From Flavobacteriia bacterium (GTDB lineage: Bacteria > Bacteroidota > Bacteroidia > Flavobacteriales_D > Crocinitomicaceae), in NCBI GenBank assembly GCA_026391005.1, contig JAPLEV010000012.1, positions 53,942-117,941 of the forward strand: a DNA stretch of 64,000 nucleotides, written 5' to 3'. The translations under genes were made by a program, and so were the position numbers. Of this stretch, positions 28,901 to 36,796 are shown one piece after another. Positions within the stretch are counted from its first letter, which is position 1, and every line of letters begins with the position of its first letter. The notes under the pieces were generated by a model. That model was not told where the DNA came from and searched no databases. It saw only the letters and a list, made by a program, of their open reading frames with translations.

Positions 28901-29637
28901 TAATACGTTTTATTTATCATGATTCAAATTCTATTGAATTGATTTGGCACCATATTTTATTGGACGGTTTGGGACTAAGTGTATTACTAAATAATTTAAT
29001 GGAAATTCTTCAAAATCCAAAATTAGAAAAAGGATATTCAATAGACCCCTTGCTAAGCTATAATCTAGTTTATCCCAACATTTTGATTCAAACAGTGAAT
29101 ACAAAGGCAAGGGTAAAACACTGTTGTTTTGAAAAAGATACAATGGAAAGGGTTGAACAATTTTGCAGAGAAAAGAATATTGAAGTGAGCAGTTTTTGTT
29201 ATTTTTCTGTTGCAAAATCGCATCATGCAAAACATGTTGCAGTTGCAGACATTAAAAATCATCCGGGTATTCCAGGTATGTTTACGGAATTATCGCCGAT
29301 TACCTTTGACTTGGATAAGGCAGAAATAGAACCTATATTAACAAGCACGGCGGAAAAACCAATTTCCATAGTTATAAACTTTATGCTTACTGAAACACCA
29401 GAAAATTGGGTGGAGAAACTTGAGGTTAGCTACCCATCGATAACTAAGTATCCTTTCGAGTGGCAGTTCATTCAGTTTAATGATCGTTTAGAAGTTAGTT
29501 TTTATTTCGGAGAAAATGATTTTAATGCAGAAAAGATTTTTGAAGATTGGTTAATAAAATGGGAAAATATTCTCTCCGAGAAAGCTTTTGAAACGGAGAG
29601 AAAAAATGATAATTTATTCGAAGATTTTGATTTTTAA
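22912..29637 (+). CDS. NRPS: C, A(Thr), T, C, A(unassigned), T, C (truncated)
   Basis: A 2241-residue NRPS with no release domain. Module 1 has C (YHHLLFDGIS near 134), A (YTSGTTGVPKG near 509; A10 LNQSGKID near 826) and T (NGGDSIIAI near 876). Its code reads DFWNIGMVHK, identical to the classic Thr code. Module 2 has C (HHHLLLDGWS near 1064), A (HTSGSTGQPKG near 1475; A10 INENGKADR near 1796) and T (VGGNSILLM near 1849). Its code, about DAHAVTYVVK, matches nothing I know. The protein ends in another C domain (WHHILLDGLG near 2012) of only about 350 residues, with a shortened C-terminal lobe. Ending in C implies that a partner protein supplies the acceptor carrier; the N-terminal T of the 8458-15075 NRPS is the obvious candidate. 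The protein therefore probably acts before the TE-bearing one despite being encoded after it. Confidence 0.92.
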   Translation: MKFLKEDILKVYKTNPIEESLLVFQSEGNTNQYIEYAIVKIEGYRLTESDIRYWIDSIDRLKDCYLFEYETPLRIRLRNSFYPIWMSKKEESLTVDAVADYLANILMPFDVQKPPLYRVEIIETPECQFFCLIYHHLLFDGISVQLALSNLDRTKQLSFSDWNPIRKDITILKQEIKPFLLEGYVPPTNQNKEGYYRQEFSLAGISYEIVMREWVNYLRMISGQEEVVIGEVFSARDSSLDAATALGYFVQAWPLVFHGEVTEVKIKEVRSQIISISDGYIKDYFSQNSFDQCWVVEPFLNTEFETSFYSTPHYLLTIIFKPKGDALSITFCWNLLKIDQVAAMEIGKGFIASLEKENDLNLSENKFELVDQSLLDRWDEVVEKNPNKIAVEDVLGQKLTYTEIDHLANNLASQLAIDKDDCVGVYSSYSANIPIAFLAILKKGGIYVPLDPTVSEERRNFIVDNSHIKTVISDLPNSFDLAVIHPIQASPNQAFKPLASSGNDTCYLIYTSGTTGVPKGCAVSHSNLLNLFIGTQSCFNFKNSDRWILAHSYGFDFSTWEIWGALLMGATLYIPDRKEVQDTFKFHQILIDKEINILNQTPKSFYNLMLVDEGLRSLNHIDYVIFGGDKLKTELLSDWVKSYPRMQLINMYGITETTVHVTYKKIVIEGQSNLGIPLPGYSIQLKNKAGKSIPNGFVGEIYVYGRGVCNGYFENAELSEEKFGSELGQRFYRSGDLGWKIGSEFYYLGRRDRQVKVRGFRIELGEIEFSLKKHTPNCNFIVLYHQEKLLAFFNGSTSHIDPNMYRGMMADYAVPSSFIYVDSFPLNQSGKIDEKSLLATQNKQIQATKPAENGAQLIYQEILGNQFDYKKSFIQNGGDSIIAIRLISKFKKEGWNLSIQDLFSALPLDELSIIKTATDSVEGINHLKLFHQQNDFPFVNDHFFFPLLEAQEGILIDCLKSEIGSMYVEQLTYEIQGNYSASQIEAAYRQVCKKNPLLLAKIIRKNAAYLFEVNINTQANCTINSEDNIDLFIGRDFNEGFDIMENLSRLTIFPGTDSHQLVWTHHHLLLDGWSLGVFSQLMINALENREINYADGFIQKSCAHVLSSNSSDYWKERTKNKTLEPIIPHRSSRIMEDEYQKDNFKIVFNSWDELKKENISPHSFILSAWSAFLGVFFSNNELVLGNVISLRDEASMEELGMFIRTLPFEIKLNPSETFLTYVKRVFNQLRMDDVHREDPINVYLKEDHLNHLFVYENYPVDHTILAEKGVKIGRFQERTGAKWSTIVYPLLDGFELSILYDTRSYSKIYTEQILFHFKKWFEQLTFDTKLADSLGPLDREKSILGHKEIHLEKNILQVLKRSSTSLAIISKKKSITYQTLWEEANSLSKRLEIEKGEAVGIDVSSTYHFTISILAIWLSEGVACPVDKRYPNKRKDFVYKNSGIKTVIFSFEDEIKLIYLSNETQIHSFDASFILHTSGSTGQPKGVIQTHKCLVNLIKWNSGAFGMDQNQIVLQLSSFGFDASFHEVLLTLSLGGTLVEVPLEDRQDIHQIKEYIIEFQATLAWIPARLLNAILEADQLFFSPCKSINHIVTTGEALVVGSELKGYLQKSFVKLLNYYGPTETHVVTATELIFDTIITQPSIGTPLINTEIILYNESGYVYKGMIGELLIAGDNLALGYLNDPVLTAERFILLEDKVFYKTGDWAYLDDQGMFHFIGRKDDQLKIRGFRVEPIEIERSLAETAGISQCCIIVVEQKLFAFIVTELNEEQLIRRAQEALPDFMVPARFIILDSLPINENGKADRAALRLYLQSNQEQDGLLDKTKISVRCWIEILGHEHFSGNDGFEHVGGNSILLMKMQAWLEKNTGCFVSVKSLLLNNTPELLEGLIHQKLKESNTIFPETLPLNSMQRGILITELGNDFGLDSPFILSFKVLLKSPTPLEKWKEGILQLIKRFPYLAFTLDQIERPAETTWKKGFDQEQIFTSFNEEGFLTAPLIRFIYHDSNSIELIWHHILLDGLGLSVLLNNLMEILQNPKLEKGYSIDPLLSYNLVYPNILIQTVNTKARVKHCCFEKDTMERVEQFCREKNIEVSSFCYFSVAKSHHAKHVAVADIKNHPGIPGMFTELSPITFDLDKAEIEPILTSTAEKPISIVINFMLTETPENWVEKLEVSYPSITKYPFEWQFIQFNDRLEVSFYFGENDFNAEKIFEDWLIKWENILSEKAFETERKNDNLFEDFDF

Positions 29638-30477
29638 ATGGAAAATAGCTTAAAAAAAATTGTTTATGATCTTTGTATTCCTGGTTTAAGGAATGCCCAA
29701 GGTCCCAATTGGTTAAATTTAATGTCCTTTCTGCACCAAAGTATAACTAATCTTGGGCATAACGTAGAAGTTCAGGAATGGTCTGATGCACAAGGAAGAA
29801 CATATAAGAATTTCATCGTTAGATTTAATGGACAAAAAAAGGGGACGTATATAATAGGCGCTCATTACGATACTTTTCAAGACACACCAGGCGCTGACGA
29901 TAATGCTAGTGCTGTTGCCGTTTTACTTGGCATATTATCGCGATTATCTCCAGACGAAAATTTAGAGTATTCGTGGGAATTTGTATTTTATGCTTGTGAG
30001 GAACCCCCTTTCTTTGGAACGGATGAAATGGGTAGTTGGAAGCATTCATCGAGTGTGGATGCTGCATCTATTATTTGTATGATTTGTTTAGAAATGGTAG
30101 GGTATTTTTCGGACGAGCCTAATAGCCAAGATTATCCATTTGCACCATTAAAATGGATATATGGAAGTAAAGGCAATTATATTATGGGGGTAAGTAATCA
30201 AAAATCAAAATCAGAAGCATCAAAAATCATCAAAAAACTTCAAGAAATAAGACCAAATTTCTACCGCAAATTAATACCGCCATTTACCTTTTCAGGACTG
30301 GATTGGTCAGACCATAGTAGTTATTGGCGAAATGATATTCCCGCAATAATGTTAACCGATACGGCGATGTTCAGGAACCAAAATTACCATACGGATAAGG
30401 ATTTACCTGAAACATTGAATTATGAAAAAATGGCGCTATTTACAAATGATTTAATTCAGATGATTAAAACGTTGTAG
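29638..30477 (+). CDS. Cytoplasmic M28-family metallopeptidase, cluster-associated
   Basis: A 279-residue zinc peptidase of family M28. Zinc and catalytic residues are visible in GAHYDT (His76, Asp78), PGADDNASA, ACEEPPFFGTDEMGS (catalytic Glu pair), CLEMVGYF and NYHTDKD. It has no signal peptide, unlike the exported M28 enzyme at 31569-32585. The ATG follows the NRPS stop with no gap, so it is translated from the NRPS transcript. A peptidase tied to an NRPS could trim a leader residue or acyl-amino acid from the product, destroy product that leaks inside the cell (self-protection), or work as a cyclase-like enzyme as some M28 relatives do. None of these can be chosen from sequence. It marks the right end of the + strand cluster, since the next gene is convergent. 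Confidence 0.85.
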   Translation: MENSLKKIVYDLCIPGLRNAQGPNWLNLMSFLHQSITNLGHNVEVQEWSDAQGRTYKNFIVRFNGQKKGTYIIGAHYDTFQDTPGADDNASAVAVLLGILSRLSPDENLEYSWEFVFYACEEPPFFGTDEMGSWKHSSSVDAASIICMICLEMVGYFSDEPNSQDYPFAPLKWIYGSKGNYIMGVSNQKSKSEASKIIKKLQEIRPNFYRKLIPPFTFSGLDWSDHSSYWRNDIPAIMLTDTAMFRNQNYHTDKDLPETLNYEKMALFTNDLIQMIKTL

Positions 30478-30506
30478 CTCATAAAAAAGCGCATAGTAAT
30501 CGCCAT

Positions 30507-31523
30507 TTAAATAATGATACCTTTTAGGGCATCATGAAGATTAAAATCATCTTCACTCATCTCACGTAATTTAGATTCAAGTTCACACAACTGCTTTTTA
30601 TATGATTCCTCCAAATGCAAGAACTCCATAGCTTCGGGCTTAATCTTAACAGTATAATCGATTTGTTTTTTACTCAAAACTTGTCTTGTTTTTTTAGAAA
30701 TAGCAATTTCATCAAGGGCAGATTGGATTTGTTTATACTCATCGAGTAAGATGAAAAAACCCTCCATTTGATCCATCCTTACCTGAAGATCTAAAGCTCG
30801 CTCAGTACAATTCTCCTTATATTCCAACAAGTATTTTTTACTGCTTGATAAGTCACCCCTTAAAAACGATAATTCTAATAAGAAATGATTTGACCCATAA
30901 CAACAGTATTCTTCATTAATTTTAAGGCAGGAAATTTCAAATGATTTGAGCGCCTCGTTTATTTTACCAACCTGACCATTCAAAATGCATAAATTCATGT
31001 TCATGCAGATTTCTTTAAATAAATTTTCTTCATGAAATAGCTGTATTGCAGCTTTAACACTGTCGTTAAACGCACTTACATAGTCGCCAAGGTACTGATA
31101 GCATATAGCCCGATAATGAAGAATAAAAGCTTTGGTATCAGCATTCTCTATTTTCTTGAGTAGCTCATTAAAGGTTTGAATCCCTTTTTTAAATTGATAA
31201 TTATTAATAAATATAACTCCTATTAGTTCTATACAAGAGAATAGATACTCATCATCATGTCCAACCATGCTGAGAAGGTGAATAGCGTCTTGATCCCTTT
31301 TCTCCTTAGCAAGCATTAGCGCCTTTATGCGAATTATACGCCCATGTAAAGGATAAATATCAACTATTTTATCAATTACATTTGTAACAACTTCTTGTTC
31401 ACTAGCGGCAAAACATATATCTAGCGCGTATCCAAGCTCTTCAGCATCATAACGTTTTATTATCTTTTCATTTTCCCATTCAATTACTTGAATTAGTATT
31501 TTCCTTGCTTCTTCAATTTCCAT
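30507..31523 (-). CDS. Helical-repeat (TPR-like) protein, unknown function
   Basis: A 338-residue, cytoplasmic, mostly helical protein. Several segments have TPR-like spacing, for example ILHYRAICYQYLGDYVSAFNDSVKAA and the LNGQVGKINEALKSFE region, and the C-terminal 60 residues look like a charged coiled coil. There is no catalytic motif and no transmembrane segment. It converges on the NRPS-cluster peptidase across 29 bases and lies 45 bases downstream of the exported M28 peptidase gene on the same strand. It may be a scaffold or the sensor half of a regulator whose partner is elsewhere. I do not recognise a specific family. Confidence 0.7.
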   Translation of the reverse strand: MEIEEARKILIQVIEWENEKIIKRYDAEELGYALDICFAASEQEVVTNVIDKIVDIYPLHGRIIRIKALMLAKEKRDQDAIHLLSMVGHDDEYLFSCIELIGVIFINNYQFKKGIQTFNELLKKIENADTKAFILHYRAICYQYLGDYVSAFNDSVKAAIQLFHEENLFKEICMNMNLCILNGQVGKINEALKSFEISCLKINEEYCCYGSNHFLLELSFLRGDLSSSKKYLLEYKENCTERALDLQVRMDQMEGFFILLDEYKQIQSALDEIAISKKTRQVLSKKQIDYTVKIKPEAMEFLHLEESYKKQLCELESKLREMSEDDFNLHDALKGIII

Positions 31524-31568
31524 ATTGAATAAGGGTAAAAAGATGATTTCGAATTATAATTAACGCCA

Positions 31569-32585
31569 TTATTTTTTATTAACAACAGGCCTGTTTTGCG
31601 CATTCGCTAATTCCCAAGCAATCGCAAAGGCTAATTGTGTTCTTTTAGCAAGTGCATCAAACTCAATTTTATCTACTTCGTCACCTTCACCATGGTAATC
31701 TTCATGTACTCCATTAAAAAGGAAAACGGAAGGGATATTGTTTTTTGCAAAATTATAATGATCCGAACGGTAGTAAAATCGATTTGGGTCTTTCTTACTA
31801 TTGTATTTATAGTCAAGTGTAATGTTAACATATTTCTTATTTGCTCTTTCACAGGCATTGTGCAAATCGCTCGACAAAAAATTGGATCCTATTAGATAAA
31901 CATAATTATTTGTTTTTTCATGGAATTCATCTCGCCGTCCAATCATATCAATATTAATGTCTGCAATTGTTTCTTTTAGCGGGAATAAAGGATTTTCGGT
32001 ATAATATCTTGAGCCGTGCAAACCGTGTTCTTCTCCTGTTACATGAAGAAATAGAATGGAACGCTTTGGTCCATAGCCATCATTTTTTGCTGTTTGAAAT
32101 GCCTGCGCAATTTCTAGCAATGCTACGGTTCCAGATCCGTCATCATCCGCTCCATTGTATACTTCGCCATCTATAATTCCAATATGATCATAATGCGCTG
32201 AAATCACGAGTATTTCTTCAGGAAACTCGCTTCCTTCAATAAAGGCCCAGATGTTTTCTGAGTCTGGCAAATCTTCTCCATACCCGGCATTCATAAATTT
32301 CGCAGGTACCGGCTGGTAGAAACTCTTCGCGCCTTTTGGAAATGAAACACCCATATTATTATACTGAACGACTAGGTATTTTCCTGCTAATTTTTGTCCT
32401 TCTGTTCCCGTATCACGTCCGCCCATTTCATCGGATGCCACGATGCTTAAGTGTGTTTTTAATTCTTCTGCAGTTATGGATTTAACATATTTCGGAACAT
32501 CACAAGAAAGTTTCGTTTGTGCATTACATAAAAAGAAAGCAATTGTAAAAATCAATAAGGTGATTGAGCGTAGTCCTAAGTTCAT
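31569..32585 (-). CDS. Exported M28-family aminopeptidase
   Basis: A 338-residue M28 zinc peptidase with an N-terminal signal peptide ending around FFLCNAQT, so it acts in the periplasm or outside the cell. The two-zinc site is complete: SAHYDHIG, NGADDDGSGT, TGEEHGLHGS (catalytic Glu), NIDMIGR and DYHGEGDEVD. This is the common Bacteroidota type of M28 enzyme that cleaves amino-terminal residues from peptides. It sits alone on the - strand, with a 192-base spacer to nhaD upstream. Only weak promoter-like sequence is seen in that spacer. Confidence 0.9.
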   Translation of the reverse strand: MNLGLRSITLLIFTIAFFLCNAQTKLSCDVPKYVKSITAEELKTHLSIVASDEMGGRDTGTEGQKLAGKYLVVQYNNMGVSFPKGAKSFYQPVPAKFMNAGYGEDLPDSENIWAFIEGSEFPEEILVISAHYDHIGIIDGEVYNGADDDGSGTVALLEIAQAFQTAKNDGYGPKRSILFLHVTGEEHGLHGSRYYTENPLFPLKETIADINIDMIGRRDEFHEKTNNYVYLIGSNFLSSDLHNACERANKKYVNITLDYKYNSKKDPNRFYYRSDHYNFAKNNIPSVFLFNGVHEDYHGEGDEVDKIEFDALAKRTQLAFAIAWELANAQNRPVVNKK

Positions 32586-32777
32586 GTTTTTAGATTTAGT
32601 TAGTAGAATATAAAGATATTAATTAAATGGGAAAATTTCAATCCAAATAATAACGAACCGTATTTGAAGTGCCGTCATTTATGCCAACTCTAATTTTAAA
32701 ATAATGAAGCAAATCTTTTTACCCCCTTTTTTACTTTCGTGTTGTTGTTTTGTCGGCGTAATTTAATATTCCGTCTC

Positions 32778-34115
32778 TTATTTGATTAAAAGTAAAACGC
32801 CTAAACCGGTCAGATAACCAATTGCCGCAAGCCAAGTAATGTTTTTTAAATACCACGTAAAAGAGATGTTTTCCATCCCCATAGCAACTACTCCGGCAGC
32901 CGACCCAATAATCAACATGCTACCGCCCGTTCCAGTGGCATAGGCAATCATATGCCAAAGGGAATCGTCAGGGCTTGCTGAAAACATACCAATACTTGCA
33001 GCCACAAGCGGAACATTATCAATAATAGCGGATAAACCCCCAATAAGTAAAACATAAAGCTCTTGTGGCAACTTGCTATTTAAAAAATTTCCTAAATTTA
33101 AAATGATACCTGTAGCCTCCAAAGCGGCAATGGTCATAAGAATGCCTAAAAAAAACAAGATAGAGGGAAGCTCAATTTTTTGAAGGGCCCTCAAAGTTGG
33201 TCCTTGTGAAACAACGTCATTTGTCCCCCCTCCAAATGTAATATGAAACTTACGTTTACTGACGATTTCGGCAATCACTGCATAAATGGCTAGTGAAAGC
33301 ATCATACCGATGTATGGAGGAAGATGTGCAATGGTTTTAAAAAGTGGTACAAGCACAATTAAAAGCAATCCCATCACTAACATGAATGACCCATATTTTT
33401 TAGGTTCTTTTTTTTCGCTTTCAGCGATAAGATTTCCTTTAAAAGCTGGAAGAAAAGAAGCAATTGTTAATGGAACAAGCAAGCTTAAAAGCGAGGGTAA
33501 AAAGAGTAAATAAATTAGTTTAAAACTGCTAACTTTTTCGGATATCCATAACATTGTGGTGGTAACATCACCAATTGGTGACCAAGCACCCCCTGCATTA
33601 GCCGCAATTATTGTTATCCCAGCATACCATAAACGATCTTCTTTAGTAGGGATTAATTTCCTTAGTACGGTTATGATTACAATTGTGGTTGTAAGGTTAT
33701 CAATAATTGCAGACAGAAAAAAGGTAAGCAATCCAATCGTCCATAAAAGTGAGCGTTTATTTTTACTGGCAATGATCTTTTTAACGGCATTAAATCCTTC
33801 GAAGTAATCGATCATTTCCACTATGGCCATGGCTCCCATAAGAAAGAAGAGAATCTCAGCGGTTTTTCCAAAATGATGAAGCATGGTATCTTGAAGCAAG
33901 ACTCTTTTTTCTTCAATACTCCAGTTCGATAGCGAAATAAGTTGAGAACTTGTGGCGTCTATCCACGAATTAATTACGTTAAGGTTCATCGAAATCAAGG
34001 CCCAACAAATCGCCATCATCAACAAAGCTGGAATCAGCTTGTCAAGTTTTAAGGAATGTTCAAAGATGATTAAGCCATAACCGAAAATAAATATTAATAT
34101 TAAAATTAATTCCAT
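32778..34115 (-). CDS. nhaD: Na+/H+ antiporter NhaD
   Basis: A 445-residue polytopic membrane protein of the ion-transporter superfamily, NhaD type. About 11-12 hydrophobic helices are visible. Characteristic segments include SAIIDNLTTTIVIITVLRK, WSPIGDVTTTMLW and GGLSAIIDNVPLVAAS, which are internal repeats carrying the Asp-Asn ion-binding motifs. It would expel sodium in exchange for protons and help with pH and salt balance. Many Bacteroidota of marine or brackish origin carry it. It lies 47 bases after the TPR-protein gene on the same strand and may be read through from that transcript. Confidence 0.93.
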   Translation of the reverse strand: MELILILIFIFGYGLIIFEHSLKLDKLIPALLMMAICWALISMNLNVINSWIDATSSQLISLSNWSIEEKRVLLQDTMLHHFGKTAEILFFLMGAMAIVEMIDYFEGFNAVKKIIASKNKRSLLWTIGLLTFFLSAIIDNLTTTIVIITVLRKLIPTKEDRLWYAGITIIAANAGGAWSPIGDVTTTMLWISEKVSSFKLIYLLFLPSLLSLLVPLTIASFLPAFKGNLIAESEKKEPKKYGSFMLVMGLLLIVLVPLFKTIAHLPPYIGMMLSLAIYAVIAEIVSKRKFHITFGGGTNDVVSQGPTLRALQKIELPSILFFLGILMTIAALEATGIILNLGNFLNSKLPQELYVLLIGGLSAIIDNVPLVAASIGMFSASPDDSLWHMIAYATGTGGSMLIIGSAAGVVAMGMENISFTWYLKNITWLAAIGYLTGLGVLLLIK

Positions 34116-34162
34116 GGCTATTCAAACAATTCGTTTAAGAAAAAAGGAAGCTTAGGGCTGGG

Positions 34163-35761
34163 TTATTTTATACCCAAAAATGCTTTTGCTTGTTTATCTT
34201 CTGGCTCTAGTTCAATTACAATTGTCCAACATTCCTTGGCTTTTATCAGATCTTTTGCAGCTGAATTTACATAGTAATCACCTAAGTACTTTGCGGCCTC
34301 AAGTACATATGCTTTGTACTTAGAGCTACTTCTTTCATCTACAGACACTAATTCTAACACGCTTCTGTACGATTTTTCAGCTAGCCAATTTACCTTCGTA
34401 ACATCACTTGCAATTTGAGCCCTTGCTCGCCAAAAATAACCTGGTATGTATTTTGGCGATAATTTATTCACGGTTGATAATGCACTATCTGAAGCGACGT
34501 AATTTTTAGGTCCAAAATAATATGCTCGCCCAAGGTCATAATATTCAGCAACACTTAGTTTACTTTCTTTGAGCTTAAATTCGTAGCTACCGACGGCTTT
34601 ATCATAGTTTTTAAACTTCATATAAAGTTTCGCTAAATCGCCGGCTAGTTCAAGCGCTGCCTTTTGATCCAAACGCGATGTGTTTTCAAATTCAATTATT
34701 GCGAGTGAATCCTGTCCATTTTTTGACAACAGTAAGCCTTTGTATTTATAATCTAAGTAAATTATTTTTTCCGGGGGGCATGCAGCAAAAAACAGTGCAC
34801 TGGAATTAAGTCCTTTGGCAATAGCATCTGGCTCTGTCGCGCACTCATAATAGGAGTAGGTAAGCATACGATCAATATAATGGTTCGAGAATGCGTTGTT
34901 TTTAACAGCCAAAAGCTCATTTATCGCCTCACAGTATTGTTTTCCTTTAAACAAAGCAACAGCATAACGATACCTTGCTTCATATGAGTTATTTAATTTT
35001 AAGTACTTCTTCCAGTTATCTATCGCTTTCGCTGATTGATTAAACATCATATTTAGTTCTGCATTTTCTCTGTATGAAGGCGCATAAGTTGAATCGATAT
35101 TCTTAGCGACTTTATACAATGAATCGGCTAAAGGGTAATTTTTTGCGCGTTGATATAGTTTAGCTGTGCGGACGATACCCTTAGGAGATTTAGGATTAAG
35201 TTTTAATACCTGATTATAGCTTTTAATGGCAGCAGAACCATTATCTGGTGTTTTAAGGTTTAATGCATCACCCATAAGAAGATGCCCATCGATATTAGCA
35301 GGCTCTTTTTTAATGGCCAAGTTTAGAAGACGAATGGCTTCATCAAGGTTTTTTGTTTCTGCTGAGAGATAGGCTAGCGCAATGCACCTTAACACTTCTG
35401 CATTTTTATTTTTAGTCATTGCTAGCGCTAAGGAAAATTGACTTGTAGCACCAGCGACATTACCCTTTATCAGCAGTGCCTTGCCAATCCCCACGAATGA
35501 AAATGGAGATGTGGGTTCCACCTCCATGGTTCTATTCCAATAAAGTATCGCGGAATCAACTTCCCCTTTCTCGAAATAATTTTCTCCTGCATAAAAATAA
35601 TTACAGGCATTTTTTGGTTCTAAAAGTATTAGTTTATTAAAGTCTAAAGTAGCTTCTGAAAATCGTTCATTATCGGTCTTCCTGATGGCATCTTTAATGT
35701 TTTGTCCGAATCCCAATGTATTAAGAGATAAGGTTAATACAAATAGCAGAAAATATTTCAT
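34163..35761 (-). CDS. Exported TPR-repeat protein of the TonB operon
   Basis: A 532-residue protein with a signal peptide (LFVLTLSLNTLGFGQ) and many tetratricopeptide repeats, for example ACNYFYAGENYFEKGEVDSA, then PFSFVGIGKALLIKG and HLLMGDALNL. It probably works in the periplasm as a protein-interaction scaffold. The order exbB-exbD-exbD-tonB-small protein-PstS-like-TPR recurs in Bacteroidota, so it is likely to serve the energy-transduction complex. A spacer of 117 bases separates it from the PstS-like gene. In it, CAAAATTA on the + strand (TAATTTTG read on the - strand) is a possible -7 element for its own promoter. Confidence 0.85.
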   Translation of the reverse strand: MKYFLLFVLTLSLNTLGFGQNIKDAIRKTDNERFSEATLDFNKLILLEPKNACNYFYAGENYFEKGEVDSAILYWNRTMEVEPTSPFSFVGIGKALLIKGNVAGATSQFSLALAMTKNKNAEVLRCIALAYLSAETKNLDEAIRLLNLAIKKEPANIDGHLLMGDALNLKTPDNGSAAIKSYNQVLKLNPKSPKGIVRTAKLYQRAKNYPLADSLYKVAKNIDSTYAPSYRENAELNMMFNQSAKAIDNWKKYLKLNNSYEARYRYAVALFKGKQYCEAINELLAVKNNAFSNHYIDRMLTYSYYECATEPDAIAKGLNSSALFFAACPPEKIIYLDYKYKGLLLSKNGQDSLAIIEFENTSRLDQKAALELAGDLAKLYMKFKNYDKAVGSYEFKLKESKLSVAEYYDLGRAYYFGPKNYVASDSALSTVNKLSPKYIPGYFWRARAQIASDVTKVNWLAEKSYRSVLELVSVDERSSSKYKAYVLEAAKYLGDYYVNSAAKDLIKAKECWTIVIELEPEDKQAKAFLGIK

Positions 35762-35878
35762 AATTAGTTAGGTTAGGTAATTTAAATTGAATAAATCAAT
35801 TCTCGCGCCAAAATTAAAACTCTATTAGATAAAACCAAGGTTTTTCCCTATTAAAATCGATTAATAGCTAATTTTTTT

Positions 35879-36793
35879 TTATTCAGTTATTAATTGAATA
35901 AGGCGCACAGGAGCTGTTGCTGGAACTAGGGCTGATTTCTGTACAATTAATTGCCCCTTTTCTCCTTTCATGAACAAGACAAATCCAGTGTTAACGCCAG
36001 ACTTTTTAGCCTTATTAATAAGCCATATTTCTCGAAAGAATGGATATTCTCTTGTGAAAATATACCCTGCATGCGGTTTAAAGTAAGCGCTCTTATCATC
36101 TTTTGCAATAGCAACAACATTTATTCCATCTACAAAACCTAGGGTCTCAAAATCATCACTGTCTGAAATCCAATTTAGTCCAATTATACCTAATGCGCTC
36201 TTATTTTTCTTTACGTAATTAATAACTTCTTCATTCGAGTTCATAGCGAAGAGATTAATGGGTAGCTTTTTTAAATCACACAACTTTTTGAGATAGTTGA
36301 AATTAGCCGAGTTTTGCTTATCAAAAACGACATTTATTTTTATTTTTGAACCCGGCCAATTTACTGTTTTACCAATAATAATGTCTTTTATTTGTTGGAT
36401 TGTCATCAGAGAATCGGGATTCGATGGATTGAGAATTAATGCTATTGCATCTTCTGCTATTTTATCACTTCTAACCTCAACCTTGTTTTTCTTTAGGGTA
36501 GCTTTTTCCTCTTTGGTGAAGTCCCGAGAAATACAAATTGTTTTGGTCGAATCTTTGAAAAAAGCAGCTATAATTTCACCTTCTGCAGCAAATAAGGCCT
36601 TAATTTTTGCTTTTGGGTACTGCCCTTCAAAGGTATTAATACTAGTATCAAAGAGTGGTTTAAAAGACTCTTCCACATAAATGGTCATATTGCCCCGACT
36701 ATGGGTATCATTCCCATAGGAAAAAGGATTGTCATTAGACGCACAAGAGCACATTAAAACTAATAAGCCACAAAGAAGATTGGCAAAACGCAT
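35879..36793 (-). CDS. PstS-like periplasmic-binding-protein-fold lipoprotein
   Basis: A 304-residue protein with a lipoprotein-type leader (LLVLMCSCAS) and a type 2 periplasmic-binding-protein fold like phosphate-binding PstS. Visible pieces are MTIYVEESFKPLFD at the start, a central IALILNPSNPDSLMTIQQIKDI hinge typical of PstS-like domains, and WPGSKIKINVVFD. No Pst permease or ATPase genes are nearby; instead it is linked to exbB/exbD/tonB. In this operon it is more likely an accessory of TonB-dependent uptake than part of a phosphate ABC transporter, although phosphate binding itself is possible. Confidence 0.8.
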   Translation of the reverse strand: MRFANLLCGLLVLMCSCASNDNPFSYGNDTHSRGNMTIYVEESFKPLFDTSINTFEGQYPKAKIKALFAAEGEIIAAFFKDSTKTICISRDFTKEEKATLKKNKVEVRSDKIAEDAIALILNPSNPDSLMTIQQIKDIIIGKTVNWPGSKIKINVVFDKQNSANFNYLKKLCDLKKLPINLFAMNSNEEVINYVKKNKSALGIIGLNWISDSDDFETLGFVDGINVVAIAKDDKSAYFKPHAGYIFTREYPFFREIWLINKAKKSGVNTGFVLFMKGEKGQLIVQKSALVPATAPVRLIQLITE

Positions 36794-36796
36794 TGT

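Noticed and set aside
1..30477. Mobile-element borders around the NRPS cluster
   Set aside because: No transposase, integrase, tRNA or flanking direct repeat is visible at the right edge, and the left edge is outside the window.
30478..30506. Possible terminator between the convergent peptidase and helical-repeat genes
   Set aside because: No stable stem with a following T-run could be found; the partial complement near 30518-30538 lies inside the - strand coding sequence and is imperfect.
35879..36793. Phosphate ABC transporter component
   Set aside because: No pstC, pstA, pstB or phoU nearby, and the gene sits in the TonB operon, so only PstS-like fold is claimed.
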